Positions 1 to 8,999 of a DNA stretch of 63,680 bases are shown piece after piece. Within the stretch, counting starts at the first letter, position 1, and the number at the start of each line of letters is the position of its first letter. Under the pieces are notes generated by a model, which saw only the letters and a program-made list of their open reading frames with translations, made no database searches and was not told the DNA's origin. The DNA is taken from positions 1 to 63,680 of the forward strand of contig CALYAD010000006.1 of the NCBI GenBank assembly GCA_944393415.1. Direction: 5' to 3'. Both the position numbers and the translations under genes were made by a program. The stretch is from an uncultured Clostridia bacterium (GTDB lineage Bacteria > Bacillota > Clostridia > Oscillospirales > CAG-272).

Positions 1-90
1 ATACAAAAAAGAGAGCTGTCGTAAATGCTGAAATTACATGGTTTATTTTGTATACATTGTATAAATTTTGGTATAGAATTATTTATCAAT

Positions 91-127
91 ACAAAAAAAT
101 GAGACTGTCGCTTTTGGCGGCAGTCTC
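91..127 (-). terminator. Rho-independent terminator after the solute-binding protein gene
   Basis: Seven-base inverted repeat (101-107 with 121-127, GAGACTG/CAGTCTC on the minus strand) followed on the minus strand by a run of T residues (plus-strand A tract 93-98). It lies 22 bases beyond the stop codon of the minus-strand lipoprotein gene, so it most likely ends that transcript. Confidence 0.75.
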
Positions 128-148
128 CCGGAGATGACTGATCGAAAA

Positions 149-1642
149 TCAGGCACCCTTTATATACTGTGTTATCAGCTCTTGGAGCAACGTATTCGCG
201 GCGCCCTCCATGCTTTCGTACGTAGATGTAAAGTTTGGATTTCCGGTAGGTCCCTTGGACATTATACTTTGAAATATAGTTCCTATTCCCGAAAGAGAGG
301 AGCTATACTCATAAAGGAAATTCTTAGTTAGCCTGGATTTGACGGTCTCGTGTCTTCCTGTGATGATGTCAAGGATCTCAGCAGATGTGTCGTCGCGGGA
401 ATAGGCTCTTTTGCAGGCGGTTTCGTAAAACGCGGGAGCAACGGTCTGATAAGCCTCGGAACACATAGCCTCGATTACCGCGCTGGTCTCTCTGAGAGCC
501 CGGTCCTCCGAAACTGATTTTGGCACCGCGACAAGAGTCGAGCCGTTTGCCATCATAGTGATATATTCCTCCTGCTGCTCATCCCATTTGGGATACGGAA
601 GGACTCCGAAGTTGTCCTCCATTGCGCGCATGTTCTCATTAAGGAAGTCAATAATGGTGCTGAGGCTGAACATAACCTTTCCGTCCATAAAATCGGTTGC
701 GTGTTGAGTTTCGGCACCTATCTGATTGGGGAAGAAGAGCCATGCGCCCGGGTTATTGTAAAGCAGGTCGTAGAGCTTTTGCGTAAATTCCACCGCCTTC
801 TGGTTATTGACCGTTATCACCGGCATACCGTCATCGTCTCTCTGATAGAACTCAACGTCGCAGCTTACCGGGAAATAGTGCAGCGGTTCTCCGTACCTGA
901 AGAGAGAATAGCCGTGTATGTCGTTTTCACCGCCGAGATTTATATACGACCTCGAGACCTCAATGGAGAAGCGCTCGAAGGTCCAGGTGCCGTTGAAGAC
1001 ATAGTCATAAAGACCATCGGGATTTCCCGGATCGACATACTGACCGTAAAGGTCCTTGTTGTAAAAGATGCAGCCGGCATTGCCGATACCTCCGAGAAGG
1101 ATATCGCCGTAGAGGAAGCGGTAATAGTAGTTGTCGACAGACAGCTCCAATATGGCGTCCTTATACCACCATTCCTGATCGATGTCTATGTAAAGAGAAT
1201 CGTTGAGATTATGGAACAGCGAAAAGAGCTTTTCCTGAATTACAGTATTGTTGGTAGTCATTACTATCTCAAAGGAGGAATCAAGAGTCTGTATATACCT
1301 TCTCAGAACGTCAACAAAATCTTCCCAATAGTTGGTACCCGAATGAATGAATTGCAGATCGCAGTTAAGCCTCTGGGCTACCTTAAGGTTTCTTTCATAA
1401 ATTTTGGTGTACACGATGTCAAGCGTTTCGTTGTCTCCTATGATCTGTTCTTCGATATGTCCCGGATAAAGCACCCCTACGGTATCGCCGTTAAGCGAGT
1501 AACCTTCGGGAATATTGTCCTCGTATTCAGTAACGTCGAGATTAGGATTAGTGGGGTCGTCCTCCGGATCCGCGCATGAGACGAGGATAGGAAGGATCAG
1601 GCTTACGCATAAAAGCATGATCAGGAATCTGGTTTTTCTCAT
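149..1642 (-). CDS. Extracellular solute-binding lipoprotein of an ABC importer
   Basis: 497-residue secreted lipoprotein. The N-terminus has two basic residues, a hydrophobic stretch and a lipobox ending at Cys23 (I-L-V-S-C), so the mature protein should be lipid-anchored outside the membrane. The body resembles family 1 (sugar-type) solute-binding proteins: it is long and Trp/Tyr rich, with segments such as MDGKVMFSL and FGVLPYPKWDEQ that are typical of that fold. Its expected role is to capture a substrate, probably an oligosaccharide, and pass it to a membrane permease; the substrate cannot be read. The start is supported by a GGAAGGGAG ribosome site 13 bases upstream. No permease genes lie beside it in the window, so its partners must be before position 1 or elsewhere. 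A terminator follows directly. Confidence 0.75.
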   Translation of the reverse strand: MRKTRFLIMLLCVSLILPILVSCADPEDDPTNPNLDVTEYEDNIPEGYSLNGDTVGVLYPGHIEEQIIGDNETLDIVYTKIYERNLKVAQRLNCDLQFIHSGTNYWEDFVDVLRRYIQTLDSSFEIVMTTNNTVIQEKLFSLFHNLNDSLYIDIDQEWWYKDAILELSVDNYYYRFLYGDILLGGIGNAGCIFYNKDLYGQYVDPGNPDGLYDYVFNGTWTFERFSIEVSRSYINLGGENDIHGYSLFRYGEPLHYFPVSCDVEFYQRDDDGMPVITVNNQKAVEFTQKLYDLLYNNPGAWLFFPNQIGAETQHATDFMDGKVMFSLSTIIDFLNENMRAMEDNFGVLPYPKWDEQQEEYITMMANGSTLVAVPKSVSEDRALRETSAVIEAMCSEAYQTVAPAFYETACKRAYSRDDTSAEILDIITGRHETVKSRLTKNFLYEYSSSLSGIGTIFQSIMSKGPTGNPNFTSTYESMEGAANTLLQELITQYIKGA

Positions 1643-1828
1643 TTTGCTGATATTTTACTCCCTTCCGCGGAAAGCAAACATATTTCCGCAATATAATTGT
1701 AATATTATTATATCATATGATATTAAGAAAATCAAGGGTGACAACTATATCGCGTGTGCCAAAAAATATATATTGATTTTGTAAAAAATGTTAAAAATAA
1801 TATCTTAAGTTAACTTTTATAATTTCTC

Positions 1829-2212
1829 TTAATTATCGGTAAGCTCCGATAGAGGTATCTCTTTTCCGTCTCGCCAAATGTTCTCAAGACTGTAAAACTC
1901 CCGGCTTGGACGGTCAAAAATATGGATTATAACCGAGGCGTAGTCTAAAGCTATCCAGTTTCCCTGCTTAATACCGTCCGTATGAAGAGGATGAGCTCCC
2001 GCGCGTCCGATAATATCTATGACCTCGTCTGCCAGTGAGGATACATGAGTGCCGGAACGTCCCTCGCAGATTATAAAATAATTACACAGCGAAGTCTGTT
2101 TTTCCACACATATGACCTTAATGTTTACCGCCTGTTTTTCGTCAAGCACACGGACAACGGCACTGACCAAGCCAAGCTTTGAGGATATATCTTTTTCGGT
2201 GACGTTTATCAT
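1829..2212 (-). CDS. rsfS: Ribosomal silencing factor RsfS (Iojap/YbeB family)
   Basis: About 127 residues, the normal length for this family. RsfS binds ribosomal protein L14 and blocks joining of the 50S and 30S subunits during starvation. The core is recognisable: a segment around NYFIICEGRSGTHVSSLADEV followed by HTDGIKQGNWIALDYASVIIHIF is the classic RsfS signature. It is the last gene of an rsfS-yqeK-nadD set, a very common arrangement in Firmicutes. ATG at 2212 is used here. A TTG two codons upstream (2218) sits at a better distance from the AAAGGA ribosome site and may be the true start; the two choices differ by only two residues. Confidence 0.93.
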   Translation of the reverse strand: MINVTEKDISSKLGLVSAVVRVLDEKQAVNIKVICVEKQTSLCNYFIICEGRSGTHVSSLADEVIDIIGRAGAHPLHTDGIKQGNWIALDYASVIIHIFDRPSREFYSLENIWRDGKEIPLSELTDN

Positions 2213-2231
2213 TTGCAAATTTATGTTCCTT

Positions 2232-2855
2232 TCAGGATTGGTTTATTTTTTCGGATACGATCAGATAATTACGGGCGGCTGTCGTTGCAGGATGGATATA
2301 CTGCCCTTCGGAGATAAGCGAGGAAAGGGTCATATCATATGATATAAGCAGGATATTATCCAGATGTGCCTTTGTATATTCGTTTGCGCGATAAAACAGC
2401 TTTCGGAGCCTTATACAGTCATCAAAGGTACGTGTTGGTTCGATATAATCCGCGAGATAGATCAGCTTTTCGTAAATCGTCATTGCCGGTCGTCCGGTAG
2501 TATGGTACCTTATGGCGTTGAAGACTGTGTCGTCCACCGCTTCCTTGTATTTTTCGCGCGCAAGATACGCTCCGGTTATCGAATGAAAAACCTTGGGGCT
2601 GTTTACGTCGTCTTCGGTATATTTATATCCGAAGCGCCGGCAAAGCTCAAGCTGCTGGTCCGGGCTTTTTTCTTTTGTAATGTCGTGAAGAAGTCCGGCA
2701 AGCCTGAGACGGGCTATATCGTTTTCGCTTAGTCCATACAGTGTTCCCAGTTTTTCGGCTTCCTCCATAACTGACAGGGTATGGGAAAGTCTTTTGCCGC
2801 TTAAATAGTTCGTAATGTCGTCGCGTATACGCTTAAGGGTTTCATTTTCTGACAT
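2232..2855 (-). CDS. yqeK: HD-domain hydrolase YqeK (Ap4A hydrolase type)
   Basis: 207 residues. It has the HD metal-binding pattern: an early His in the segment ending SHTLSV, the paired His-Asp in AGLLHDITKEKS, and later His residues in the KVFHSITGAYLA and RYHTTGRPAM regions. YqeK proteins of Firmicutes split diadenosine tetraphosphate symmetrically to ADP, removing an alarmone-like nucleotide. The gene overlaps the end of nadD by 14 bases and sits 19 bases before rsfS, so the three are probably co-transcribed and translationally coupled. The start at 2855 has an AGGAGA ribosome site. Function is assigned from family and neighbours and is quite secure. Confidence 0.9.
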   Translation of the reverse strand: MSENETLKRIRDDITNYLSGKRLSHTLSVMEEAEKLGTLYGLSENDIARLRLAGLLHDITKEKSPDQQLELCRRFGYKYTEDDVNSPKVFHSITGAYLAREKYKEAVDDTVFNAIRYHTTGRPAMTIYEKLIYLADYIEPTRTFDDCIRLRKLFYRANEYTKAHLDNILLISYDMTLSSLISEGQYIHPATTAARNYLIVSEKINQS

Positions 2856-3459
2856 ATAAAGATCTCTCCTTGATATAATTATAGACGGCGGGCGGGAGAT
2901 ATTTTTTTCGTAACCCGTCGTCGCCGTTTCTTATTTGTGAGGAGCTGATTTCAATAGGATCTGAGGTAAGTATGATAATATCGGCTCCGAAATTTTCTCT
3001 GAGCATTTCTGTCTGTTGTTCTATTATTTTTTCGGTTTCGGCATCAGGAGAGGAGCGTTTTATCAGGGCGACGCGACAAAGGCTCATTATCTCGGCGGGA
3101 CGGTACCATTGATGAAGAGTCAAGAACATATCGGTCCCGCAAAGAAAGGTCAGATGTGTTCCCGGCGACGTGAAGTGGCGTAGAGTATTTACGGTGTAGC
3201 TCGGGGGTTCTGAGTTCAGCTCATAATCAGATATAAAAATCCGTTTTCCGTATTCGGGATGAGTTTCAAAGGCAAGACGCAGCATATTAAGGCGGTCAGT
3301 CGGATTGTCCTCAAAGGTTATTTGCTTGTGAGGAGGGATAAGTGTCGGGATTATAAGCAGCCTGTCGGGATTAAGCTCCTTTAAATAAAGCTCAGCCGCC
3401 CGCAAATGCCCCAGATGTACCGGCGCAAAGGTCCCGCCGTATATCGCTAGCTCATACAT
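2842..3459 (-). CDS. nadD: Nicotinate-nucleotide adenylyltransferase
   Basis: 205 residues. NadD transfers AMP from ATP to nicotinate mononucleotide, the step before NAD synthetase. The nucleotidyltransferase motif GGTFAPVHLGHL (residues about 9-20, with the two His of the H-x-G-H type) is at the N-terminus, and the C-terminal SSSQIRN motif that contacts ATP phosphates is present near residue 173. The length is typical. It is the first gene of the nadD-yqeK-rsfS group and overlaps yqeK. The start at 3459 follows a GGAGG site. Nothing is missing from the expected active site. Confidence 0.95.
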   Translation of the reverse strand: MYELAIYGGTFAPVHLGHLRAAELYLKELNPDRLLIIPTLIPPHKQITFEDNPTDRLNMLRLAFETHPEYGKRIFISDYELNSEPPSYTVNTLRHFTSPGTHLTFLCGTDMFLTLHQWYRPAEIMSLCRVALIKRSSPDAETEKIIEQQTEMLRENFGADIIILTSDPIEISSSQIRNGDDGLRKKYLPPAVYNYIKERSLYVRK

Positions 3460-3516
3460 ATTATCGGACCTAACCTCCTTGTGTCTTTAAAATGGTACAA
3501 ACAAAGAAATAACGTG

Positions 3517-4107
3517 TCAGTTCAATCTGCCGCTTAATTCGATTTTCAGAAGGCGCAATGCGTTTCCGCGGTGGCTGAACGCGTTTTTTTCTTCCGAAGT
3601 CATTTCCGCGAAGGTCTTTCCTTCTGACGGAAAGTAGAAAAGGGGATCATACCCGAAGCCTCTCTTTCCGCGGGGCTCGTTCAGTATTACTCCGTTTGCC
3701 TCGCCTCTTACGGTAAATTCCGCTCCGTCGGGAAGCTTGCAGGCTATCACGCATACAAAACGCGCGCTGCGGTCAGAGATATTTTCAAGTTCAATTAAAA
3801 GTTTTTGGTTGTTTTTTTCACTATCGGACGTTTCACCGGCGTAACGGGCGGAGAATACTCCCGGAGCGCCGCCGAGAGCGTTTACGCAAAGCCCGGAGTC
3901 GTCCGCTATTGTGAATCTGCCGGGTTTCCAAACAAATCTCGCCTTCAGGAGCGCGTTTTCCTCGAATGTTTTCCCGTTTTCCTCCGGCTCTTCATTTATA
4001 CCAAGCTCACCCGGAGTATAAAGATGAGATACTCCGAGGATTTCACGGAGTATGCCCTCCATTTCCGTTACCTTGTTTTTGTTATGTGTTGCTATAACGG
4101 CTTCCAT
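3517..4107 (-). CDS. rdgB: Non-canonical purine NTP pyrophosphatase (ITPase, RdgB/HAM1)
   Basis: 196 residues from the chosen ATG. This enzyme hydrolyses dITP, XTP and ITP to monophosphates and so keeps deaminated purines out of DNA and RNA. The N-terminal ATHNKNKVTEM motif, the FEENALLKAR segment, the ADDSGLCVNALGG loop and GFGYDPLFYFP are all classic for the family. The upstream TTG (4116) would add three residues, but the AAAGGA site is placed 11 bases before the ATG at 4107, like other genes here. It lies 21 bases beyond the stop of ftsY and 57 bases before nadD, in line with one long minus-strand operon. Confidence 0.94.
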   Translation of the reverse strand: MEAVIATHNKNKVTEMEGILREILGVSHLYTPGELGINEEPEENGKTFEENALLKARFVWKPGRFTIADDSGLCVNALGGAPGVFSARYAGETSDSEKNNQKLLIELENISDRSARFVCVIACKLPDGAEFTVRGEANGVILNEPRGKRGFGYDPLFYFPSEGKTFAEMTSEEKNAFSHRGNALRLLKIELSGRLN

Positions 4108-4128
4108 GAATGTCAAGGTCCTTTCGGT

Positions 4129-5034
4129 TTAATCAAACAATGCCCGGACGAAATCTTTAGCGTCGAACGGCTGCATATCGTCAGCCTTTTCTCCTACTCC
4201 GATATACTTGATCGGCAGACCAAGCTCACGCTTTATCGAAAAGACTATGCCTCCCTTGGCGCTGCCGTCCAATTTGGTAAGAACGATACCAGTTATATCG
4301 GCGGCGTTTCTGAATTCCTTGGCCTGCACAACGGCGTTTTGACCTGTGGTGGAGTCAAGCACAAGAAGCGTTTCGCGGGATGCCTCCGGAAGCTCCCGGT
4401 TAATGACGCGGTTTATTTTAGCAAGCTCGTCCATAAGGTTCTTTTTATTGTGCAGTCTTCCGGCCGTGTCGACTATCAGAACGTCGGCACCGCGGCTTTT
4501 GGCGGCGCTGATAGCGTCGAAAACCACCGCTGCGGGATCCGAACCCTCCTCATGACTTACTATATCGGCTCCGACCCGGTCAGCCCAGATTTTAAGCTGT
4601 TCTATCGCGCCGGCGCGGAAGGTATCGGCTGCGGCGAGCAGTACCTTTTTCTTTTTACTCCTCAGGTTGTTGGCTATCTTGGCTATTGTCGTTGTTTTTC
4701 CGACTCCGTTAACGCCTATTACGAGTATAACCGAAGGTTTTGTCTCAAGCTTTAGGGGCTCGCCCTCTCCTATGGTTTCGGTGAGTATGTCAATCAAAGC
4801 CTTTTTGGCTTGCGACGCTTCGGTAAGACCCTCAGTCGCTATGGTATCCCTAAGCTTTTCAATGATCTCTGAGGCCGTAACAGCTCCGACATCGGACGCT
4901 ATGAGTATTTCCTCAAGCTCCTCAAGCATGTCTTCATCGATTGCTACGAAGGATTTGAATAAAGAATCCATTTGAGAAAAGAGAGCGTTTTTGGTCTTTG
5001 TAAGACCTTTTTTCAGTTTATCGAAAAATCCCAT
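4129..5034 (-). CDS. ftsY: Signal recognition particle receptor FtsY
   Basis: 301 residues: essentially only the NG GTPase module, with a short N-terminus and no acidic A domain, as in many Firmicutes. FtsY receives SRP-ribosome complexes at the membrane. The G1 P-loop (GVNGVGKTTT, about residues 108-117), the G3 region DTAGR, and the G4 region TKLDGSAKGG are intact, as is the AADTFRAGAIEQL segment. It is downstream of smc on the same strand, a pairing common in Firmicutes, but 305 bases separate them. Its ATG sits directly behind the hairpin and GGGGGA ribosome site of a dispersed repeat element, so its translation may be controlled by that element. Confidence 0.96.
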   Translation of the reverse strand: MGFFDKLKKGLTKTKNALFSQMDSLFKSFVAIDEDMLEELEEILIASDVGAVTASEIIEKLRDTIATEGLTEASQAKKALIDILTETIGEGEPLKLETKPSVILVIGVNGVGKTTTIAKIANNLRSKKKKVLLAAADTFRAGAIEQLKIWADRVGADIVSHEEGSDPAAVVFDAISAAKSRGADVLIVDTAGRLHNKKNLMDELAKINRVINRELPEASRETLLVLDSTTGQNAVVQAKEFRNAADITGIVLTKLDGSAKGGIVFSIKRELGLPIKYIGVGEKADDMQPFDAKDFVRALFD

Positions 5035-5035
5035 T

Positions 5036-5180
5036 TTAATCCCCCATGCTGCCTTCAGGCAGCTAAAAAAACCGTTTTTATCGGTTTTTAACCGTTTTGA
5101 TCGGTTTTAATAGATATAAATAATTTTCGTGTTTTGCAGGGCAAAAAATTTGTGCGTGAAACTATCTGCGTTTTAACGCG
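5036..5180 (-). repeat. Dispersed 5'-leader element, copy at ftsY
   Basis: The 305-base smc-ftsY gap holds one copy of an element that recurs at 24.0-24.5 kb and 33.4-33.65 kb. Read on the minus strand it runs: a GCGTTAAAACGC-like start, TTTCACGC, an AT-rich block with GCAAAACACGAAAATT, an AAAACCG...CGGTTTT palindrome (here doubled), TTTTTTAG, a hairpin (stem 5048-5053 with 5058-5063, GCTGCC/GGCAGC), then CATGGGGGATTAAA and the ftsY ATG. The GGGGGA is the apparent ribosome site. The rest of the gap (5181-5339) holds no gene that I can see. Confidence 0.7.
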
Positions 5181-5339
5181 ATAAAGAAAAATATATCTTT
5201 ATTACTTTCCATGCCGCTTTCACGGCTTATATTTACGTTCATGCTCAAACGAGCGGATTTACGGATTTTAACAAATGAATAAGCGCGTTACCAAAGCTTT
5301 TCCGATACGGTTATATTTCAGAATTATTTATCGTATGTA

Positions 5340-8300
5340 TCAGAGCTTTACGCCAAGCTTGGATTCCACCTCGTTTACGTTGAGGGTAAGAACACGGGAA
5401 ATACCGCGCTCAGCCATTGTAACGCCGTAAAGCGTATCGGCAACCTCCATCGTACCGCGGCGGTGGGTTATGGTAATAAACTGCGTCTTATCGGAGTATT
5501 TTTTTATGTAGTTGGCGAACATTGCGACGTTGACCTCGTCCAGCGCCGCCTCTATCTCGTCAAATATGCAGAACGGAGAAGGATTGACGTTGAGTATAGC
5601 AAAGAACAAAGCTATACTGATGAAGGCCTGCTCGCCTCCGGAGAGAAGTGAAAGGTTTTTTATGATTTTTCCGGGAGGAGCGACGTTGATATCGATGCCG
5701 CAGTGCAGCACGTCGTCAGGGTCGGTCAGCACAAGCTCGGCGTTACCGCCTCCGAAAAGCTCCCGGAATACCCGCTTGAAGGCGGTGTTTATCTCTCCCA
5801 TTACCTCTACGAAGCGTGTCCGCATTTCCCGTTCCAGAAGCTCCACGGTGTTGGCGAATTCGTTTCTGGATTTAGTCAGATCCTCAAACTGGGTATTCAT
5901 CTCCTCATAGGTCTGCTTTGCCGTTTTGTATTCCTCTATAGAATTAGGATCGACAGAGCCTATGCCGCGCAGCTTATATTTCAGCTCATTAAGATTTTTG
6001 GCGACCTCGGCCCGGTTCTCGGCGGTGACAGGCGGATAATTCATTGCCTCTGCTTCGGTAAATGTCATCTCGTATTCGCTTGAGAGATATGAGACCATAC
6101 GGTCAAGATCGGAATTCAATGTCTCGAGCTGGGATTCAAGCTTTGTATGGTCATTTGAGATCACCTCGCGTGCGCTCATCTTTTCCGTAATGGACTTTTT
6201 GAGAACGGACAACCGCGCTTCAAGCTCATTGCCGTGCTTTTCGGCTTCATCGCGTTCCGAGGTCATCTGTTTTATATCGTCGCTCAGCTTCTGGGCAAGC
6301 TCTGAGGATCTTACCATTCTTTCTCGTGTTTCATTGAGCTTTGCGGTGTCTGATACAATTGAATTTTCCGCGTCCGAAAGCCGTTTTTCGCTGTCCTCTT
6401 TAATAGTGAGACGGTTCTCAAGCTCCTTTTGCGCGGCCTCAACGTCTTTGCTTAAAGCCGTTATATCCATCATAACGGAGGTATGCTCTGTGTTAAGCCT
6501 GCCCTGCTCCTCTCTGAGCTTTTGACGTTTAACAGTAAGCTCTTCTCTCAGGGCGCTGACCTTCTCCGCTTCCTCTTGGTTTTTTGTCTGCTCGCTTAGG
6601 ATGCTTTCTTTTTCCTGCGCAATGCTTTTTTCATGAGAATCCGTATCGTTTATCTGTTCCTCAAGCTTCGATATATTTTCGTTTACCGATTTCAGCTGGG
6701 TTTCAAAGGCTGTGTAGTGATTGAGATCGGCTTGATATAGCGAGCTTATGAGCTTAAGCTTTCCGGCGATCTCCTGCGACAGCTTATTTTGCTCGTCAAG
6801 CTGTCTGAGTATTTCGGCGTGCTTTTCCTCTGCGTCCTTTTTCTCCGTTTCGGTCTTCAGACGGTCGGCGTTGAGGCGGTCTATTGTCGCCGTTCTGTTC
6901 AGAACTCCTGACTCACGCTTTGCCGCGCCTCCGGTAATGGAGCCTCCGGCGTTGACTAACTGTCCGTCCTTGGTTACTATGCGTACACGGTATCCGTACG
7001 CCTTTGACGTGGCGTTGGCGTTATCGAGATTGTCAAAAACAAGCGTTCTTCCCAGCAGGTTTTTTATAACGCGGTCGAACCTGGGTTCATATTCCACCAG
7101 CTCTGATGCGACTCCTATATATCCTTTGCGTTTTTTAAGCTCTTCCGTATCGATTGTAAGGGGAGTGACCTGCATAGTGTTCAGCGGATAAAATGTGGAG
7201 CGTCCGGCGTTGTTTTGCTTAAGCCAGGCGACGGCGGCTTTGGCCGCCTCATCGGTTTCGCATACAATGTTCTGTATATTGGCTCCGAGCGCGGTCTCAA
7301 TCGCAAGAGAATACTGGGAATTTACTGAAAAAATATGCGACAGCGGACCTATTATTCCGGAGATTTTTCCGGCGCGGGAGGCGCTCATTAATGCGGAAAC
7401 GCTATGCGGGTAGCCTTCAAAGAGCTCCTCCATTCTTCTCAGAGAGTCTATGCGGGTTTTAATATCTCTGATATCGCTTGCGTATGAGACTATTTTATCG
7501 TTCAATTCATCCGCTTCACTTTTAAGGGCGGCGATTTTGCTGTTTGCTTCTTCCTCCTTTTCCTTGAAGGCAGCGGTTTTGGATTCATAATCGTCCATTC
7601 GCCGTTTGTACTGAAGCATGCCGTCTTCGCACGCGGCGGTTGAACGGCGGGTGTCCTCAAGCTCTTTTTTCAGTTCCTCTCGGTGGCTGACAGTGGACTG
7701 GGAGGTTCCTTCAAGAGACGCGAGTCTGTATTTGAGTCCGTCGGAAAGCGAGGCGAGTCTGTCGGTTTCGGCTCTGGTATTTTCTATTTCAATATCGGTT
7801 TTTTGTATTTCATCGTTAAGGTTACTGAGTAAGGCTTCCAGGTTGTCGTATTTTTGCGCAGCGATATCCCTTTTACCGGTTATTTCTTCAAGAGATGCCG
7901 CCGCCTTTTCGGCTTCCTGTGAGGAAAGCTCTAAGCTTTCTCGGTAGGACGTAAGCTTTTCCTCAGTGTCTGAGATGCGATCCTTTAAATGCGCTATTTC
8001 ATTTTCAAGGACCTTTGCTGCGGTATCCTGACTGTGCCTGTTATCGGATATATCCTCGATCTTAGAGGTTAGGGAGGAGGAAAGTTCCTTTGCTTTGTTT
8101 TTAGCGATATCAAGACTTTCGTATTCCGCGTTTGCGTCATTTATTTCGTTATCGGCGTTTGCGAGCGCCTTGGTAAGTATATCAAATTTAGCGCTTCGCT
8201 CCTCAAGCTTTGAGCGTACTCCGGTTATATCATAGACGTAAAGCGAAACATCGGCTTCCTTTTTCTTTTCGTATATCTCGAGGTAACGTCTGGCGCGCTC

Positions 8301-8939
8301 CGCGTCCTTTTCAAGACGGTCGAGCTGAGTCTTTTTTTCCAGAAGTATATCGGCAAGACGTTCACAGTTCTGAGCCGTTTCCTCCAGCTTGCGTTCCGCC
8401 TCTGTTTTCTGGTAACGGTATTTGGATATTCCGGCGGCTTCCTCAAAGACGTTTCGTCTTTCGTCGCTTTTTTGCGAGATTATCTCCGCCGCCTTTCCCT
8501 GGCTGACTATGGAGTAACCGTCGCGCCCGATACCTGTGTTCATAAATAGGGTGTTTATGTCCTTCAAGCGTACCGGCTGACCGTTTATTTTGTATTCGCT
8601 TGTTCCGTTGCGGTTATAGCGGCGGGTAACCGTTACCTCGTCGTATTCGCTTTGGAGGCGGGAAAAACCGTCTTCCTCACGATTGTCAAGCGTCAGCGAG
8701 ACTTCGGCGAACTGCATCGGCTTTCTTTTGTCTGTACCTCCGAATACTACATCCTCCATTTTTGAGCCTCGCATGTTTTTGGAGGATATTTCTCCGAGGA
8801 CCCAACGTACGGCGTCGGAAATGTTGCTTTTTCCGCTGCCGTTCGGACCTACAACCGTCGTAACTCCCGGAGCGAATTTCAGAATGGTCTTATCCGGAAA
8901 GGACTTGAAGCCGTGCAGCTCAAGTGAGATCAAACGCAT
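5340..8939 (-). CDS. smc: Chromosome segregation ATPase SMC
   Basis: 1199 residues from the chosen start, the normal length. SMC dimers with ScpAB form the bacterial condensin that organises and separates replicated chromosomes. The N-terminal head has Walker A GPNGSGKSN (residues 31-39). Two long coiled coils (about 165-500 and 680-1010) flank a hinge near 505-665 that contains GYPHSVSALM and ALGANIQNIV. The C-terminal head has the LLSGGEQAF signature and Walker B FCIFDEIEAALD. An earlier possible start at 8984 would add 15 residues, but the ATG at 8939 begins the conserved MRLISLELHGFKSF and has an AAAGGA site 11 bases before it. ScpA/ScpB are not in the window. Confidence 0.97.
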   Translation of the reverse strand: MRLISLELHGFKSFPDKTILKFAPGVTTVVGPNGSGKSNISDAVRWVLGEISSKNMRGSKMEDVVFGGTDKRKPMQFAEVSLTLDNREEDGFSRLQSEYDEVTVTRRYNRNGTSEYKINGQPVRLKDINTLFMNTGIGRDGYSIVSQGKAAEIISQKSDERRNVFEEAAGISKYRYQKTEAERKLEETAQNCERLADILLEKKTQLDRLEKDAERARRYLEIYEKKKEADVSLYVYDITGVRSKLEERSAKFDILTKALANADNEINDANAEYESLDIAKNKAKELSSSLTSKIEDISDNRHSQDTAAKVLENEIAHLKDRISDTEEKLTSYRESLELSSQEAEKAAASLEEITGKRDIAAQKYDNLEALLSNLNDEIQKTDIEIENTRAETDRLASLSDGLKYRLASLEGTSQSTVSHREELKKELEDTRRSTAACEDGMLQYKRRMDDYESKTAAFKEKEEEANSKIAALKSEADELNDKIVSYASDIRDIKTRIDSLRRMEELFEGYPHSVSALMSASRAGKISGIIGPLSHIFSVNSQYSLAIETALGANIQNIVCETDEAAKAAVAWLKQNNAGRSTFYPLNTMQVTPLTIDTEELKKRKGYIGVASELVEYEPRFDRVIKNLLGRTLVFDNLDNANATSKAYGYRVRIVTKDGQLVNAGGSITGGAAKRESGVLNRTATIDRLNADRLKTETEKKDAEEKHAEILRQLDEQNKLSQEIAGKLKLISSLYQADLNHYTAFETQLKSVNENISKLEEQINDTDSHEKSIAQEKESILSEQTKNQEEAEKVSALREELTVKRQKLREEQGRLNTEHTSVMMDITALSKDVEAAQKELENRLTIKEDSEKRLSDAENSIVSDTAKLNETRERMVRSSELAQKLSDDIKQMTSERDEAEKHGNELEARLSVLKKSITEKMSAREVISNDHTKLESQLETLNSDLDRMVSYLSSEYEMTFTEAEAMNYPPVTAENRAEVAKNLNELKYKLRGIGSVDPNSIEEYKTAKQTYEEMNTQFEDLTKSRNEFANTVELLEREMRTRFVEVMGEINTAFKRVFRELFGGGNAELVLTDPDDVLHCGIDINVAPPGKIIKNLSLLSGGEQAFISIALFFAILNVNPSPFCIFDEIEAALDEVNVAMFANYIKKYSDKTQFITITHRRGTMEVADTLYGVTMAERGISRVLTLNVNEVESKLGVKL

Positions 8940-8999
8940 ATTGTGATTTTTCCTTTCGTAAATAATAAAGGGTTTTGAATTCAAGATTATTTAGGCAAA

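Noticed and set aside
701..1579. Long plus-strand open frame inside the solute-binding protein gene
   Set aside because: It lies wholly opposite a better-supported gene with a lipobox and ribosome site; its translation has no recognisable features. Similar shadows opposite smc, ftsY, xylA and topA were left out for the same reason.
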